Assembly (NCBI RefSeq): GCF_030815095.1
Contig: NZ_JAUSWF010000001.1
Coordinates: 62,001 to 126,000, forward strand
Length of the DNA stretch: 64,000 nt
Direction of reading: 5' to 3'
From: Aedoeadaptatus ivorii
GTDB lineage: Bacteria > Bacillota > Clostridia > Tissierellales > Peptoniphilaceae
Position 1 is the stretch's first letter. The number at the start of each line of letters is the position of its first letter. The notes below the pieces were generated by a model. The model ran no database searches, had not been told where the DNA came from, and was given only the letters and a program-made list of their open reading frames with translations. A program made the translations under genes and the position numbers. Positions 8,262 through 16,999 of this stretch are shown one piece after another.

Positions 8262-8295
8262 TGGCGTTCCTCCTATCGCGTGTTCCGCTGAAATG

Positions 8296-8307
8296 GCGGA
8301 ATTCCGC
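8296..8307. promoter_or_regulatory. Perfect 12-bp palindrome GCGGAATTCCGC upstream of the GerMN gene
   Basis: The palindrome sits between the predicted promoter and the start of the GerMN lipoprotein gene. A second copy of TTCCGC lies next to it at 8284-8289. It could be an operator or part of a 5' UTR hairpin. No regulator can be named. Confidence 0.35.
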
Positions 8308-8336
8308 TATTCTTCGTGTTTCGATTTCTGTTTCGT

Positions 8337-8365
8337 ATTTTACCACAGCAAAATCGGATTGTCAC
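8337..8365 (-). promoter_or_regulatory. Sigma-A type promoter for the GerMN lipoprotein gene
   Basis: On the minus strand the -35 box is GTGACA and the -10 box is TAAAAT with a 17-bp spacer. It lies about 75 bp upstream of the GerMN start codon. Confidence 0.6.
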
Positions 8366-8558
8366 CCGAGAAGGCGGTGTTTTCGCGTTCTTTCACAGAC
8401 TCGACATAGAACACACAAGATTTTCCATGAATGTCTAATATCTGTCTCGATTTGCGGGCGAATTCGACTATTTTTTGCGCTGCGGTATCCTTTCCGCCGT
8501 GGGTGTAGTATAGTACGGTTTCAGAACCCGTTCGTATAGTAAGAAACGGCCCTCGCAA
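8340..8558 (-). CDS. Possible small protein, 72 residues (doubtful)
   Basis: An open frame with a TTG start at 8558 and no clear ribosome site. Its codons resemble those of the neighbours and the product (VLYYTHGGKDTAAQKIVEF and onward) is not low-complexity, which is why it is listed. Against it, the promoter of the GerMN gene overlaps its 3' end and no family is recognised. It may be a remnant. Apart from this frame, the 364 bases between the GerMN gene and ftsH hold the promoter and palindrome listed separately and -10-like TATAAG/TATAAA sequences just upstream of ftsH. Confidence 0.22.
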   Translation of the reverse strand: MRGPFLTIRTGSETVLYYTHGGKDTAAQKIVEFARKSRQILDIHGKSCVFYVESVKERENTAFSGDNPILLW

Positions 8559-8625
8559 ATGCGGCCATGAATAATAGTTTCCTTATAAGTGTATAAATAA
8601 ATACGGACGTGAATGGAGGCGTGTA

Positions 8626-10611
8626 TTGAAAAAAGATTTTAACCGACCGATGTTTCTGTACTACGGCATCGGCATCATAATCGTATTTTTAATCTCGTTT
8701 ATGCTGATGCCCAAGATGCGGCAGGACACCGTACAGACCAAAGAGGTCAGCTATAACGAGTTTTTGACATTGGTAGACGAAGGAAAGGTAAAAGAGGCCC
8801 ATATCGCCGATAAGGCCATCGGCTTTACGGTGAAGGGCGAGGACAAGGTCCGTTACGATACCTCGCGCTTTCCCGACGAAAGTCTGGTCAACCGCCTGTA
8901 TGAAAACGGCGTAGAGTTCGACCGGGAATACCCCAGCGAGATGAACCCCATACTCCAGAGCCTGTTGAGCTTCGGCTTAATGGTGCTGTTGATGGTGGCG
9001 GTGGGGCAGATCTTTATTCGCAGCATGACCAAGTCGATGGGAAAAGGCGGCGTAGGTCCCATGAGCTTTGGCAAGAGCAATGCCAAGATCTACGACCAGA
9101 GTGTCGAGGGCATTACCTTCGACAATGTCGCCGGGCAGGACGAGGCCAAAGAAGCGCTCCGAGAGATCGTCGACTTTCTCTACAATCCCAAGAAGTATAG
9201 CGAAATCGGCGCCAAGCTCCCCAAGGGGGCGCTCTTGGTCGGCCCGCCGGGTACCGGTAAGACCTTGATGGCAAAGGCCGTCGCCGGCGAGGCGTCGGTG
9301 CCCTTTTTCTCGATCTCCGGCTCGGAATTCGTGGAGATGTTTGTCGGCCTCGGCGCCGCCAAGGTACGGGACTTGTTCGAGCAGGCGAAGGAAAAGGCGC
9401 CCTGTATCGTCTTTATCGACGAGATCGACACCATCGGCAAAAAGAGAGACGGGGCGGGATTTTCGGGCAATGACGAGCGGGAGCAGACTTTAAACCAGCT
9501 CCTCGCGGAAATGGACGGATTCGAAGGAAACGGCGGCGTCGTCATCCTTGCCGCCACCAACCGACCCGAATCCCTGGACCCGGCGCTTCTGCGCCCCGGA
9601 CGGTTTGACCGCCGCATTCCCGTGGAACTGCCGGATCTGATGGGTCGCGAGGCGATCCTCAAGGTGCACGCAAAGGACGTAAAGACCGAACCGAACATCG
9701 ACTATAACGCCGTCGCCCGCGCCACCGCCGGTGCGAGCGGCGCCGACCTCGCCAATATGATCAACGAGGCGGCGCTGCGCGCCGTGCGCATGGGCAGAGA
9801 GCGAATGCGCGAAGAGGACTTGATGGAGAGCGTAGAAGTGGTCATCGCCGGCTACGAGCGCAAGAATATGGTGATCAGCCCCCGCGAAAAGCAAATCATC
9901 GCCTATCACGAAGTGGGCCATGCCTTGGTGGCAGCGCTGCAAAAGGAATCGGCGCCGGTGCATAAGATTACGATCATTCCACGTACCAGCGGTGCGTTGG
10001 GCTATACCATGCAGGTCGACGAGGAGGAGCGCTTCTTAATGAGCAAAGAAGAGGCGTTTAACAAGATCGTCACCTTGACCGGCGGACGGGCGGCGGAAGA
10101 ATTGATCTTCAACACCCGCACCACCGGGGCCTCCAACGACATCGAACAGGCGACGAAGATCGCCCGCGCCATGATTACCCGCTACGGCATGGCGGACGAG
10201 TTCGGCTTTGTCGCCATGGAGACCGTCACCAATAAATATCTCGGCGGCGACACGACCCTTGCGGTATCGGACCGCCGCGCCTTTGACGTGGATATGGCGG
10301 TGCACGCCATTGTCACCGCCGCGCAGGAAAAGAGCCACGAGATCCTCACCGAAAATGTGGACAGCCTGCACGCCATTTCGAATTACCTGCTCAAAAAAGA
10401 AACCATCACAGGGCAGGAATTTATGGATATTTTACAAAAAAATAGCGACGTCAATGTGCCGCTTACCGTCGAGGACGAAAAGCCCCAAAGCGTTAGTGGG
10501 GCATCCTCGGATCTTCCCGCCGCAAAAAATCCTGAAGAGACAGATGGCGAAACGGGTATACTCCCTAAGGAAAACGAGGACGACGAACCATCGGATGAAA
10601 ACCCTGCTTAA
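8626..10611 (+). CDS. ftsH: ATP-dependent zinc metalloprotease FtsH
   Basis: Membrane-anchored AAA+ protease that degrades misfolded membrane proteins and regulators. The 661-residue protein has two membrane segments (about residues 10-27 and 108-127) flanking an extracytoplasmic domain. Next come Walker A GPPGTGKT (about 206-213), Walker B CIVFIDEID, the SRH region ATNRPESLDPALLRPGRFD and the zinc site HEVGH (H428, E429, H432). The C-terminal tail is acidic and Pro/Ser-rich. The start is TTG at 8626, supported by TGGAGGC 6 bp upstream. Its terminator overlaps the stop codon. Confidence 0.97.
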   Translation: MKKDFNRPMFLYYGIGIIIVFLISFMLMPKMRQDTVQTKEVSYNEFLTLVDEGKVKEAHIADKAIGFTVKGEDKVRYDTSRFPDESLVNRLYENGVEFDREYPSEMNPILQSLLSFGLMVLLMVAVGQIFIRSMTKSMGKGGVGPMSFGKSNAKIYDQSVEGITFDNVAGQDEAKEALREIVDFLYNPKKYSEIGAKLPKGALLVGPPGTGKTLMAKAVAGEASVPFFSISGSEFVEMFVGLGAAKVRDLFEQAKEKAPCIVFIDEIDTIGKKRDGAGFSGNDEREQTLNQLLAEMDGFEGNGGVVILAATNRPESLDPALLRPGRFDRRIPVELPDLMGREAILKVHAKDVKTEPNIDYNAVARATAGASGADLANMINEAALRAVRMGRERMREEDLMESVEVVIAGYERKNMVISPREKQIIAYHEVGHALVAALQKESAPVHKITIIPRTSGALGYTMQVDEEERFLMSKEEAFNKIVTLTGGRAAEELIFNTRTTGASNDIEQATKIARAMITRYGMADEFGFVAMETVTNKYLGGDTTLAVSDRRAFDVDMAVHAIVTAAQEKSHEILTENVDSLHAISNYLLKKETITGQEFMDILQKNSDVNVPLTVEDEKPQSVSGASSDLPAAKNPEETDGETGILPKENEDDEPSDENPA

Positions 10612-10624
10612 GCAGGGTTTTTTG
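10599..10624 (+). terminator. Terminator overlapping the ftsH stop codon
   Basis: AACCCTGCT and AGCAGGGTT form a stem with the TAA stop codon at its tip, followed by six T residues. It separates ftsH from the malQ operon. Confidence 0.85.
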
Positions 10625-10644
10625 CTTGTGCAAAGGAGGCGCAT

Positions 10645-12018
10645 GTGAAAGCGGGAATTCTATCACCGATCTTTTCTCTGCCCGTGCCCGGCGGCCGGGG
10701 AGATTTTTCTGTCGTGAAAGACTATTTGAACTTTCTGCACCGCAGCGGTCTGTCGTACTGGCAGATTCTGCCCATCAATCCCGTGGATGCCTACGGCAGT
10801 CCCTACGCTTCTTTTTCTTTGTCGGCGGGGGATCTGGGTCTGTTGGATCTTACGGCGCTTGCAGAAGACGGATTGCTCGCCCGGGCGGATGTGGTGGCGG
10901 CGGAAGAAAAGGAAGACTATCTCTTCGAGTATTTGGATTTCGAACGCGCGGCGCGCGAACCGGGATACGCGGTCTTTTTACAAGAAGAGGGCACATGGGC
11001 AAAGGATGTGGCGGTATTTCGCGCTCTGCGCCGGCAGTACGGCGTGCTGATGAATTGGCCGGATCGCTACCGCATTTACGATGTAAATACCGTGGCGCCG
11101 TTGTGGAACGAGTCGGCGGTGCAAAAATACGCCGTGCTCGAGTACCTCTTTGACCGGCAATGGTACGCGCTCAGAAACCACGCGAGGGGCCTCGGCATAA
11201 CGATCGTCGGCGATCTTCCCTACTACCCGGGGCGGGACAGCCTAGAGTTGTGGCGCATGCCCGAAAACTTTTTGCTCGACGAAAATCGAAACCCGCTCTA
11301 TATCTCGGGCGTTCCCGGCGACGATTTTAACGACGCCGGCCAGACCTGGGACTCGCCGGTCTACGATTGGGAGCGTTTGCGGGCGGACGACTTTCGCTTT
11401 CACACCGCCCTCTTTCGCCGCGCCTTGAAGCGCTACGATCTGGTGCGCCTGGATCACTTTCGCGGGTACGAGAAGATCTTTCACATTCCCTACGGCGAGA
11501 CCCCGAAGGAGGGACATTGGGCGCCGGTGCCGGGGCGCGAACTCCTCTCGCGCTTTCTGTCGATGCGGGATCGATTCCTGATCGAGGATTTGGGCACATT
11601 GGATCGGGCGTTTTATGAATTCCGCGACGCCTTCGGATTTCGGGGGATGGGGGTATTGCCCTTCGAGGCGCCGGGGACAATTTCAGCGTATCCGCGGATC
11701 TACTATACGGGCAATCACGACACGGCGCCTTTGGGCGGCTATGTTTCAGAGATGGGCGCGTTCGAGCGCAGGGGTTGGGAAGACTACCTGAAAAAGCCCA
11801 TCTCGCGGGAAAATCTGTTACAATATGCACTGGAACGACCGGAGGAGATCGTGATCTTTCAGCACACCGATCTATGGGACGATGCACCGCGCATCAATGT
11901 ACCCGGTACCGAAACGGGGAATTGGCGGGCGCAGATTCCCGCGCGCTATATGGACGAGAAGACGGCCGAGTACATTCGGCAGAGAATAGGAGAAAGGGCG
12001 GATAACAATGGATATTGA
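10645..12018 (+). CDS. malQ: 4-alpha-glucanotransferase (amylomaltase)
   Basis: Transfers alpha-1,4-glucan segments between maltooligosaccharides (GH77), making longer chains that glycogen phosphorylase can use. The 457-residue protein is slightly shorter than usual. It begins GILSPIFSLP and has YWQILPINPVDAYGSPY near the N-terminus, GDLPYYPGRDS, the nucleophile region LVRLDHFRGYE, the acid/base region FLIEDLGTL and YYTGNHDTAP, all typical of MalQ. The start is GTG at 10645 behind AAGGAGGC; the overlapping ATG at 10643 is out of frame. The 3' end overlaps glgP by 11 bp. Confidence 0.94.
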   Translation: MKAGILSPIFSLPVPGGRGDFSVVKDYLNFLHRSGLSYWQILPINPVDAYGSPYASFSLSAGDLGLLDLTALAEDGLLARADVVAAEEKEDYLFEYLDFERAAREPGYAVFLQEEGTWAKDVAVFRALRRQYGVLMNWPDRYRIYDVNTVAPLWNESAVQKYAVLEYLFDRQWYALRNHARGLGITIVGDLPYYPGRDSLELWRMPENFLLDENRNPLYISGVPGDDFNDAGQTWDSPVYDWERLRADDFRFHTALFRRALKRYDLVRLDHFRGYEKIFHIPYGETPKEGHWAPVPGRELLSRFLSMRDRFLIEDLGTLDRAFYEFRDAFGFRGMGVLPFEAPGTISAYPRIYYTGNHDTAPLGGYVSEMGAFERRGWEDYLKKPISRENLLQYALERPEEIVIFQHTDLWDDAPRINVPGTETGNWRAQIPARYMDEKTAEYIRQRIGERADNNGY

Positions 12019-14374
12019 AACCTGGAAGAACAATCTGCGAATGACATTGGATCTGGAAACGGCAAAGCCCGCACACGAAGCGTCCATCGCGTCGAAGGCG
12101 AGGGCGCTGTCGAAGGCGGTGCGCCTGCGCTATCACGACCGGCGCATTCGATCCCACAATCTGCACGAAAAGGGAAAGATCGCCTGTTATATGAGCCTTG
12201 AGTTCTTGATGGGAAAGAGCCTGCGCAACCACCTCCACGCGTTGGGGTCCGATACCAAGGCGTTGGTGGCAGAACTCGTCGAAGAGATCTACCAAGTAAG
12301 CATCGAAGAGTTATATGAATTCGAGCCCGATGCGGGGCTCGGAAACGGCGGCTTGGGGCGTCTCGCCGCCTGTTTTATGGACGCCTCGGCCACCACGGGC
12401 GTACCCCTACGAGGTTACGGGCTTCGTTACGAGATGGGGATGTTTTCGCAGAAATTCGAAAACGGGTTCCAGGTGGAAGTGGGCGACGACTGGCTAAAAG
12501 ACGGCGATCTCTGGGGGCAGCGGGTCGAGGAAGAAACCGTGATCGTCGACTTCAAAGACGTATCCCTAAAAGCCGTGCCCTACGACTACATCGTCCCCGG
12601 CTACCAGGTGGACAATGTGAATCGCCTCCGGCTCTGGAAGGCGGAAGCGGTCAATGACTTCGACTTTCGGAAGTTTAACGAGTTCGATTACATCGGCGCC
12701 GTGGAAGATCGGGAACTCGCCGCCAATATCACCCGGGTACTCTATCCCAACGACGAGCGCCGGGAGGGGAAGGTCCTGCGCTTTATGCAGCAGTACTTCT
12801 TTGCCCAGGCTACGATTCGCGACCTTATGCGCCAGGGCGGCATCGAACACCGTGATCTCAAGACGCTGAAAAACATTATCTCCATCCAACTCAACGACAC
12901 CCACCCGGTGATCGGCATTCCCGAAGCGGTGCGCATCCTCACCGAGGAATTGGGATTCGCCTTCGAAGATGTCATCGATGCGGTAGAGAGCATATTTAGC
13001 TATACCAACCACACCATCCTGCAGGAAGCGATGGAAAAGTGGCACCGCAATATTCTCGATGAGGTCTGTCCCGATACGATGAAGGTGATCGAGCGCATGG
13101 ACGCCCATTATGTGGAGCATTTGCGCATACGCGGATACGACAATGATCGGATTGAGCGCATGCGGATTTTGAGACACGATACGGTGTATATGGCGCATTT
13201 GGGAATTCTCGCTTCCCATACGGTCAACGGTGTAGCGGAGCTTCATTCCAGGATTCTTCGAGATACGGAGCTTGCGGATTTTTCAGACTTCGACCCGAAC
13301 AAATTTACCAATGTCACAAACGGCATCACGCCCCGTCGATTCTTTATGCTCGCCAATCCCGAGATGGCAAAGGCGGTGGATCGCTGGATCGGAAACGGCT
13401 GGCGCAAGAATTTCAACGAGATCGAAAAACTCAAAGCCCTCGCCGACGACGCAGAGGTTTTGTCGGAATTTGCCGAAATCAAAAAGAAGAACAAGCGCCA
13501 TCTCGCCGAGCGAATCCGAAAGGAATACGGCATCGTCGTCGATCCCGACTCCATCTTCGACATCCAAATTAAGCGCATCCACGAATACAAGCGGCAGCTG
13601 ATGTATGCCTTCTATGTGCATCACTTGTACGCGCGTATCAAGGCCGACCCCCACGCGCCCTTCACGCCACGCACCTGTATCTTCGGTGGAAAATCCGCCA
13701 CGGGCTACCACCGCGCCAAGGCGATTATCAAATACATCAACGAGCTCGCGCGGGTGGTGAATGCCGACCCGGACGCCGACGGCAAGTTGAAGGTCGTCTT
13801 TATCGAAGACTACAATGTCTCCTGGGCGGAGCATTTGGTCGCGGCGGCGGATGTCAGCGAGCAGATTTCTACCGCGGGCAAAGAAGCGAGCGGCACGGGC
13901 AATATGAAATTTATGATGAACGGCACCGTCACCCTGGGTACGATGGACGGCGCCAATATCGAGATCTTTGAAGAAGCGGGGATCGACAACAACTATGTAT
14001 TCGGTGCCACCGTGGAGGAACTGCGGGCGGCAGAGTACGATCCCCATGCCCTCTATGCGAGAGATTCCCTGGTAAAAGAAGCGGTGGATAGCTTGACCGG
14101 CACCTATCTCGACGACGGGGGCAGCTTTAAGTTTTTGGACCTGTACCGAGCGCTGATGGACAATCAGTGGGGCAGAGACGACGAGTACTATATCCTCTAT
14201 GATCTGCGCTCGTATATCGAAACCCAGGACCGGATCGAGCGCGATTTCTCCGACAAAGCAGCTTGGAACAAAAAGAGCTTTTTGAACATGGCCGCATCCG
14301 CCAAATTCACCGCCGATCGCACCATCTTGGAATACGCCGAGAGAATTTGGCATATAGAACCGAAGGTGCTCTAA
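12008..14374 (+). CDS. glgP: Glycogen/starch/alpha-glucan phosphorylase
   Basis: Releases glucose-1-phosphate from alpha-1,4-glucans using phosphate and pyridoxal phosphate (GT35). The 788-residue length fits the family. Motifs are CYMSLEFLMG, DAGLGNGGLGRLAACFMD, QLNDTHPVIGIPE, VNGVAELHS, the PLP-lysine region EASGTGNMKFMMNGT (about residues 626-640) and GTMDGANIEI. It overlaps malQ by 11 bp and shares one base with the downstream regulator gene, forming a three-gene operon for storage-glucan use. Confidence 0.97.
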   Translation: MDIETWKNNLRMTLDLETAKPAHEASIASKARALSKAVRLRYHDRRIRSHNLHEKGKIACYMSLEFLMGKSLRNHLHALGSDTKALVAELVEEIYQVSIEELYEFEPDAGLGNGGLGRLAACFMDASATTGVPLRGYGLRYEMGMFSQKFENGFQVEVGDDWLKDGDLWGQRVEEETVIVDFKDVSLKAVPYDYIVPGYQVDNVNRLRLWKAEAVNDFDFRKFNEFDYIGAVEDRELAANITRVLYPNDERREGKVLRFMQQYFFAQATIRDLMRQGGIEHRDLKTLKNIISIQLNDTHPVIGIPEAVRILTEELGFAFEDVIDAVESIFSYTNHTILQEAMEKWHRNILDEVCPDTMKVIERMDAHYVEHLRIRGYDNDRIERMRILRHDTVYMAHLGILASHTVNGVAELHSRILRDTELADFSDFDPNKFTNVTNGITPRRFFMLANPEMAKAVDRWIGNGWRKNFNEIEKLKALADDAEVLSEFAEIKKKNKRHLAERIRKEYGIVVDPDSIFDIQIKRIHEYKRQLMYAFYVHHLYARIKADPHAPFTPRTCIFGGKSATGYHRAKAIIKYINELARVVNADPDADGKLKVVFIEDYNVSWAEHLVAAADVSEQISTAGKEASGTGNMKFMMNGTVTLGTMDGANIEIFEEAGIDNNYVFGATVEELRAAEYDPHALYARDSLVKEAVDSLTGTYLDDGGSFKFLDLYRALMDNQWGRDDEYYILYDLRSYIETQDRIERDFSDKAAWNKKSFLNMAASAKFTADRTILEYAERIWHIEPKVL

Positions 14375-14742
14375 TGCGCTTCGGGGACAAAATCAAAATC
14401 CTGAGGACCGAAAAGGGATGGATCCAGCAAGAGCTTGCGGATGCCGTGGGCGTAAGCGTACGCACCATTAAAAATTATGAACTCGGCGACAGTTATCCCA
14501 AAAATCGGCTGATCTATAAAAAACTCGCGGAGATCTTTTCCGTCGACGTCAACTATCTTTTAACCGAGGACGAAGGATTTGCCATGCCCGACAAATCCCA
14601 CGCGGGCTATGACGACTATCGCGCGCTGAAGCAGGCGAGCGAGGCGGTCCACCGCGTCTTTCAATCCGAATGGATTCAACAGAAAGACAAGGACGTCTTT
14701 CTGCGAAAAGTTTGGGAATGGTATTGGGAGGAGAAGGAATAA
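14374..14742 (+). CDS. XRE-family transcriptional regulator in the glycogen operon
   Basis: A 122-residue cytoplasmic regulator. The N-terminal 65 residues are a Cro/CI-type helix-turn-helix (LRTEKGWIQQELADAVGVS then VRTIKNYELGDSYP). The rest is a short charged helical region (about 75-122), perhaps for dimerisation or ligand sensing. ATG 14374 overlaps the glgP stop as TAATG, showing tight coupling; a longer upstream start would lie inside glgP. Its place at the end of malQ-glgP suggests autoregulation of the operon or carbon control, but no operator was identified. Confidence 0.85.
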   Translation: MRFGDKIKILRTEKGWIQQELADAVGVSVRTIKNYELGDSYPKNRLIYKKLAEIFSVDVNYLLTEDEGFAMPDKSHAGYDDYRALKQASEAVHRVFQSEWIQQKDKDVFLRKVWEWYWEEKE

Positions 14743-14743
14743 G

Positions 14744-14769
14744 AAAAGCGCCATAACGGCGCTTTTTTT
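14744..14769 (+). terminator. Terminator of the malQ-glgP-XRE operon
   Basis: AAAAGCGCC, loop ATAAC, GGCGCTTTTTTT immediately after the regulator stop codon. Confidence 0.9.
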
Positions 14770-14837
14770 GGCGAATGTATGTGGAATAGATAGAATCGAA
14801 GTTAAATGCGCGTTAAAGTCTGAACAAGCGAGTGCAC

Positions 14838-14870
14838 AAAAAAAGGGAGGATCCAAAGATCCTCCCTTGG
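14838..14870 (-). terminator. Terminator downstream of tRNA-Lys
   Basis: On the minus strand AAGGGAGGATC, a short loop and GATCCTCCCTT are followed by a long T run, about 60 bp after the 3' end of the tRNA. Confidence 0.85.
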
Positions 14871-14927
14871 GCAAAGGACGAATAAAATCGTCATTTGCTG
14901 TACCGATAATGCCTGTAAATGGCGATT

Positions 14928-15003
14928 TGGTGCATCTTCAGGGACTCGAACCCTGGGCCCACTGATTAAGAGTCAGTTGCTCTACCAACTGAGCTAAAGA
15001 TGC
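14928..15003 (-). tRNA. tRNA-Lys (anticodon CTT)
   Basis: A complete 76-base cloverleaf on the minus strand. The acceptor stem GCATCTT pairs with AAGATGC, followed by A73 and an encoded CCA. The D-arm is AGCTCAGTTGGTAGAGC, the anticodon loop CTCTTAA and the T-arm CAGGGTTCGAGTCCCTG. A promoter lies just upstream and a terminator downstream, so it is a single-gene unit. Confidence 0.97.
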
Positions 15004-15023
15004 ATGTCTCGGTAACAGAGATT

Positions 15024-15052
15024 ATTATACCTACTTTCGGTGGTCTTGTCTA
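15024..15052 (-). promoter_or_regulatory. Promoter of tRNA-Lys
   Basis: On the minus strand -35 TAGACA, 17-bp spacer, -10 TATAAT, ending about 20 bp before the tRNA 5' end. Confidence 0.75.
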
Positions 15053-15168
15053 CCTTTTCTTCGAAAAAAATGTAAAAATCTTATGAACGCGATTTTCCGG
15101 CGATTCTTCTGCCTCCGGGCGCTTTATGATAGAATGAGAGAATCATGACGAAGGAGAGTTTTTGTGGA

Positions 15169-16983
15169 ATGAATGCATACAAAGAAGATGTCGAGCGCGG
15201 GCTGAAAGGCTTCGCCCTCTGTTTTATAGTTCTATATATCGCGGCGGATAAGATCTTTACCGGCGCGCACCTGGGCTATCATTTTTTGTTCGCCCTATTC
15301 GGATTTTTGAGTGTCGAGACCTACATTAAAGAGAAGATCTATGCCGGTCCGTATTTTGCAGAAAAAATCCGGCGACTTTGGCCGCCGCTCTTGGCGATGG
15401 TCTGCGTAAGTACCTGCTTATACGCCATATTCTTTTTCCAGGATTTGCCGCTGATTCGCGGCCAGGCGCTGAGCGCCTTATTCTTCGGCAATAATTTTTT
15501 TCAGAGCATAGAGGGCCATCCGCTGAGCATTCATCAGCCGTCGCCATTGGGCCATTTGTGGTTTCTCTCGCTTTTGGTGCAATTTTATCTGGTGTTTACA
15601 TTTTGTATTACGGGGAAAAAGACCAAGCAAAAGATCATTTCTTTATGTTTGCTCTTAGGCCTCATCTCCGGTGTGTCGGTGCTCTTGATGGGCATTTACG
15701 GGGGATTGGGATTTTCCGCCACGCGGATTTTTTATATGCCCGACAGCCGACTATTTAGCTTTTTTCTCTCGGGCCTCTTCGTCCTCTATGCCACCATGGG
15801 AAAGGGGAGAGCGGCAGAGGGAAATCGAGACATCGCCTTATTGGGGATTTTGATCCTGTTTGTGATTTCGGTATTTTTCATGCCCGAAGGCACCCCCGCC
15901 TATTTCGGCGGGTTGCTGTGTGCCACTTTGCTCTTTAATCTCTTCTTCCTCTTCTTATTTCGGGACGGGGAGTCGTTTTTCAGCATCTTCACGTTTCCGC
16001 TCTTTTCGTTTTTGGGGGAGCGCGTCTATGAAATCTATCTGTATAGCATGCCGAGCTTCTTTTTTACGGGCAGGTTGGTCCGCGCCCTGGGCGGGAGCGA
16101 GACCTTACAGACTTTGCTCGCCTTTCCCGTATTGCTGATTGCGGCCCAGGCATCCCACTACTTTTTTGAAAAGCGAGAGATCGCATCGCGCCGTGTCTTG
16201 GCGGCATTTGCAGTGCCCCTGATCATGTTGCTCGCCGTAAGCTACGCGACCCAAGAAGAGAAACCGATGCTTCCCATCTATCACAGAGAGAAAGTGGTAA
16301 AGACGGTGGAGGCGGACAAAAAAGATACGACAGAAAACCGATCCGTCACCGAGCGCTTTCAGCCGTCGAACGAACTCGCGGCGGCGATCGAGCAGATCAA
16401 CGCCCAAAAACCCGCCTACAAACTGACCAACGACGATCTATTTATCCTACAGGATAAAAAGGCATATGTATGGGGCAATAGTGCCATAGAAGGGCTTCGG
16501 GAGGCCTATGCAAAGATCATGCCGTCAATTTCTCTCGAGGCGGGCAAACATCTTACGATTCCTGAGATCGCAAAACGGGTAAAAGATATCGATAAAGATA
16601 CCCCCTTGGTGCTTCAGGTCGGAAACGACGGACCGGTCAGCTATGCCGAGGTAAAAGAAATCGTCGATGCCGCCGAAGGGCGGGCGATCTTTCTCTTTAC
16701 CGTCGTCGCCGATCCCGCCTACGAAGACAAAAACAACGACGTCTTCAACCGCATTGCATCCGACTACGCCAATGTGGCGCTGATCGACTGGTACGGCGAG
16801 GCCAAGACCCAGGGAGATTTTTTTGATGAAGACGGCAATATGAAACAGCCCGCCAAGCGCTTAATGGCGCAAATGCTGGCATACAGCCTTCTTCACAAAG
16901 CGCCGCCCGCCACGCAGGCGACCGACGCCGCGGAGGGCGCAAATGCGACGCAAACGAACGAAAACAGCGAACAGACAGAATGA
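15169..16983 (+). CDS. OatA-like membrane acyltransferase with degenerate SGNH-like domain
   Basis: A 604-residue integral membrane protein. The first 370 residues hold about ten hydrophobic segments and match the acyltransferase_3 fold of OatA-type enzymes, which move acetyl groups across the membrane to peptidoglycan or other glycans. An extracytoplasmic linker (about 370-420) leads to a C-terminal domain resembling the SGNH esterase-like tail of OatA. Its expected blocks are altered: YVWGNSA replaces the GDS serine motif, VGNDGP is kept, and the final Asp-x-x-His appears as DEDGNMKQP without His. ATG 15169 is preferred because AAGGAG lies 12 bp upstream; ATG 15145 is possible. A TATGAT -10-like box is at 15124-15129. 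Confidence 0.82.
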   Translation: MNAYKEDVERGLKGFALCFIVLYIAADKIFTGAHLGYHFLFALFGFLSVETYIKEKIYAGPYFAEKIRRLWPPLLAMVCVSTCLYAIFFFQDLPLIRGQALSALFFGNNFFQSIEGHPLSIHQPSPLGHLWFLSLLVQFYLVFTFCITGKKTKQKIISLCLLLGLISGVSVLLMGIYGGLGFSATRIFYMPDSRLFSFFLSGLFVLYATMGKGRAAEGNRDIALLGILILFVISVFFMPEGTPAYFGGLLCATLLFNLFFLFLFRDGESFFSIFTFPLFSFLGERVYEIYLYSMPSFFFTGRLVRALGGSETLQTLLAFPVLLIAAQASHYFFEKREIASRRVLAAFAVPLIMLLAVSYATQEEKPMLPIYHREKVVKTVEADKKDTTENRSVTERFQPSNELAAAIEQINAQKPAYKLTNDDLFILQDKKAYVWGNSAIEGLREAYAKIMPSISLEAGKHLTIPEIAKRVKDIDKDTPLVLQVGNDGPVSYAEVKEIVDAAEGRAIFLFTVVADPAYEDKNNDVFNRIASDYANVALIDWYGEAKTQGDFFDEDGNMKQPAKRLMAQMLAYSLLHKAPPATQATDAAEGANATQTNENSEQTE

Positions 16984-16999
16984 AAGGACAGGGATACCG

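Noticed and set aside
13283..14353. 356-residue minus-strand frame
   Set aside because: Antisense to glgP and without family signatures.
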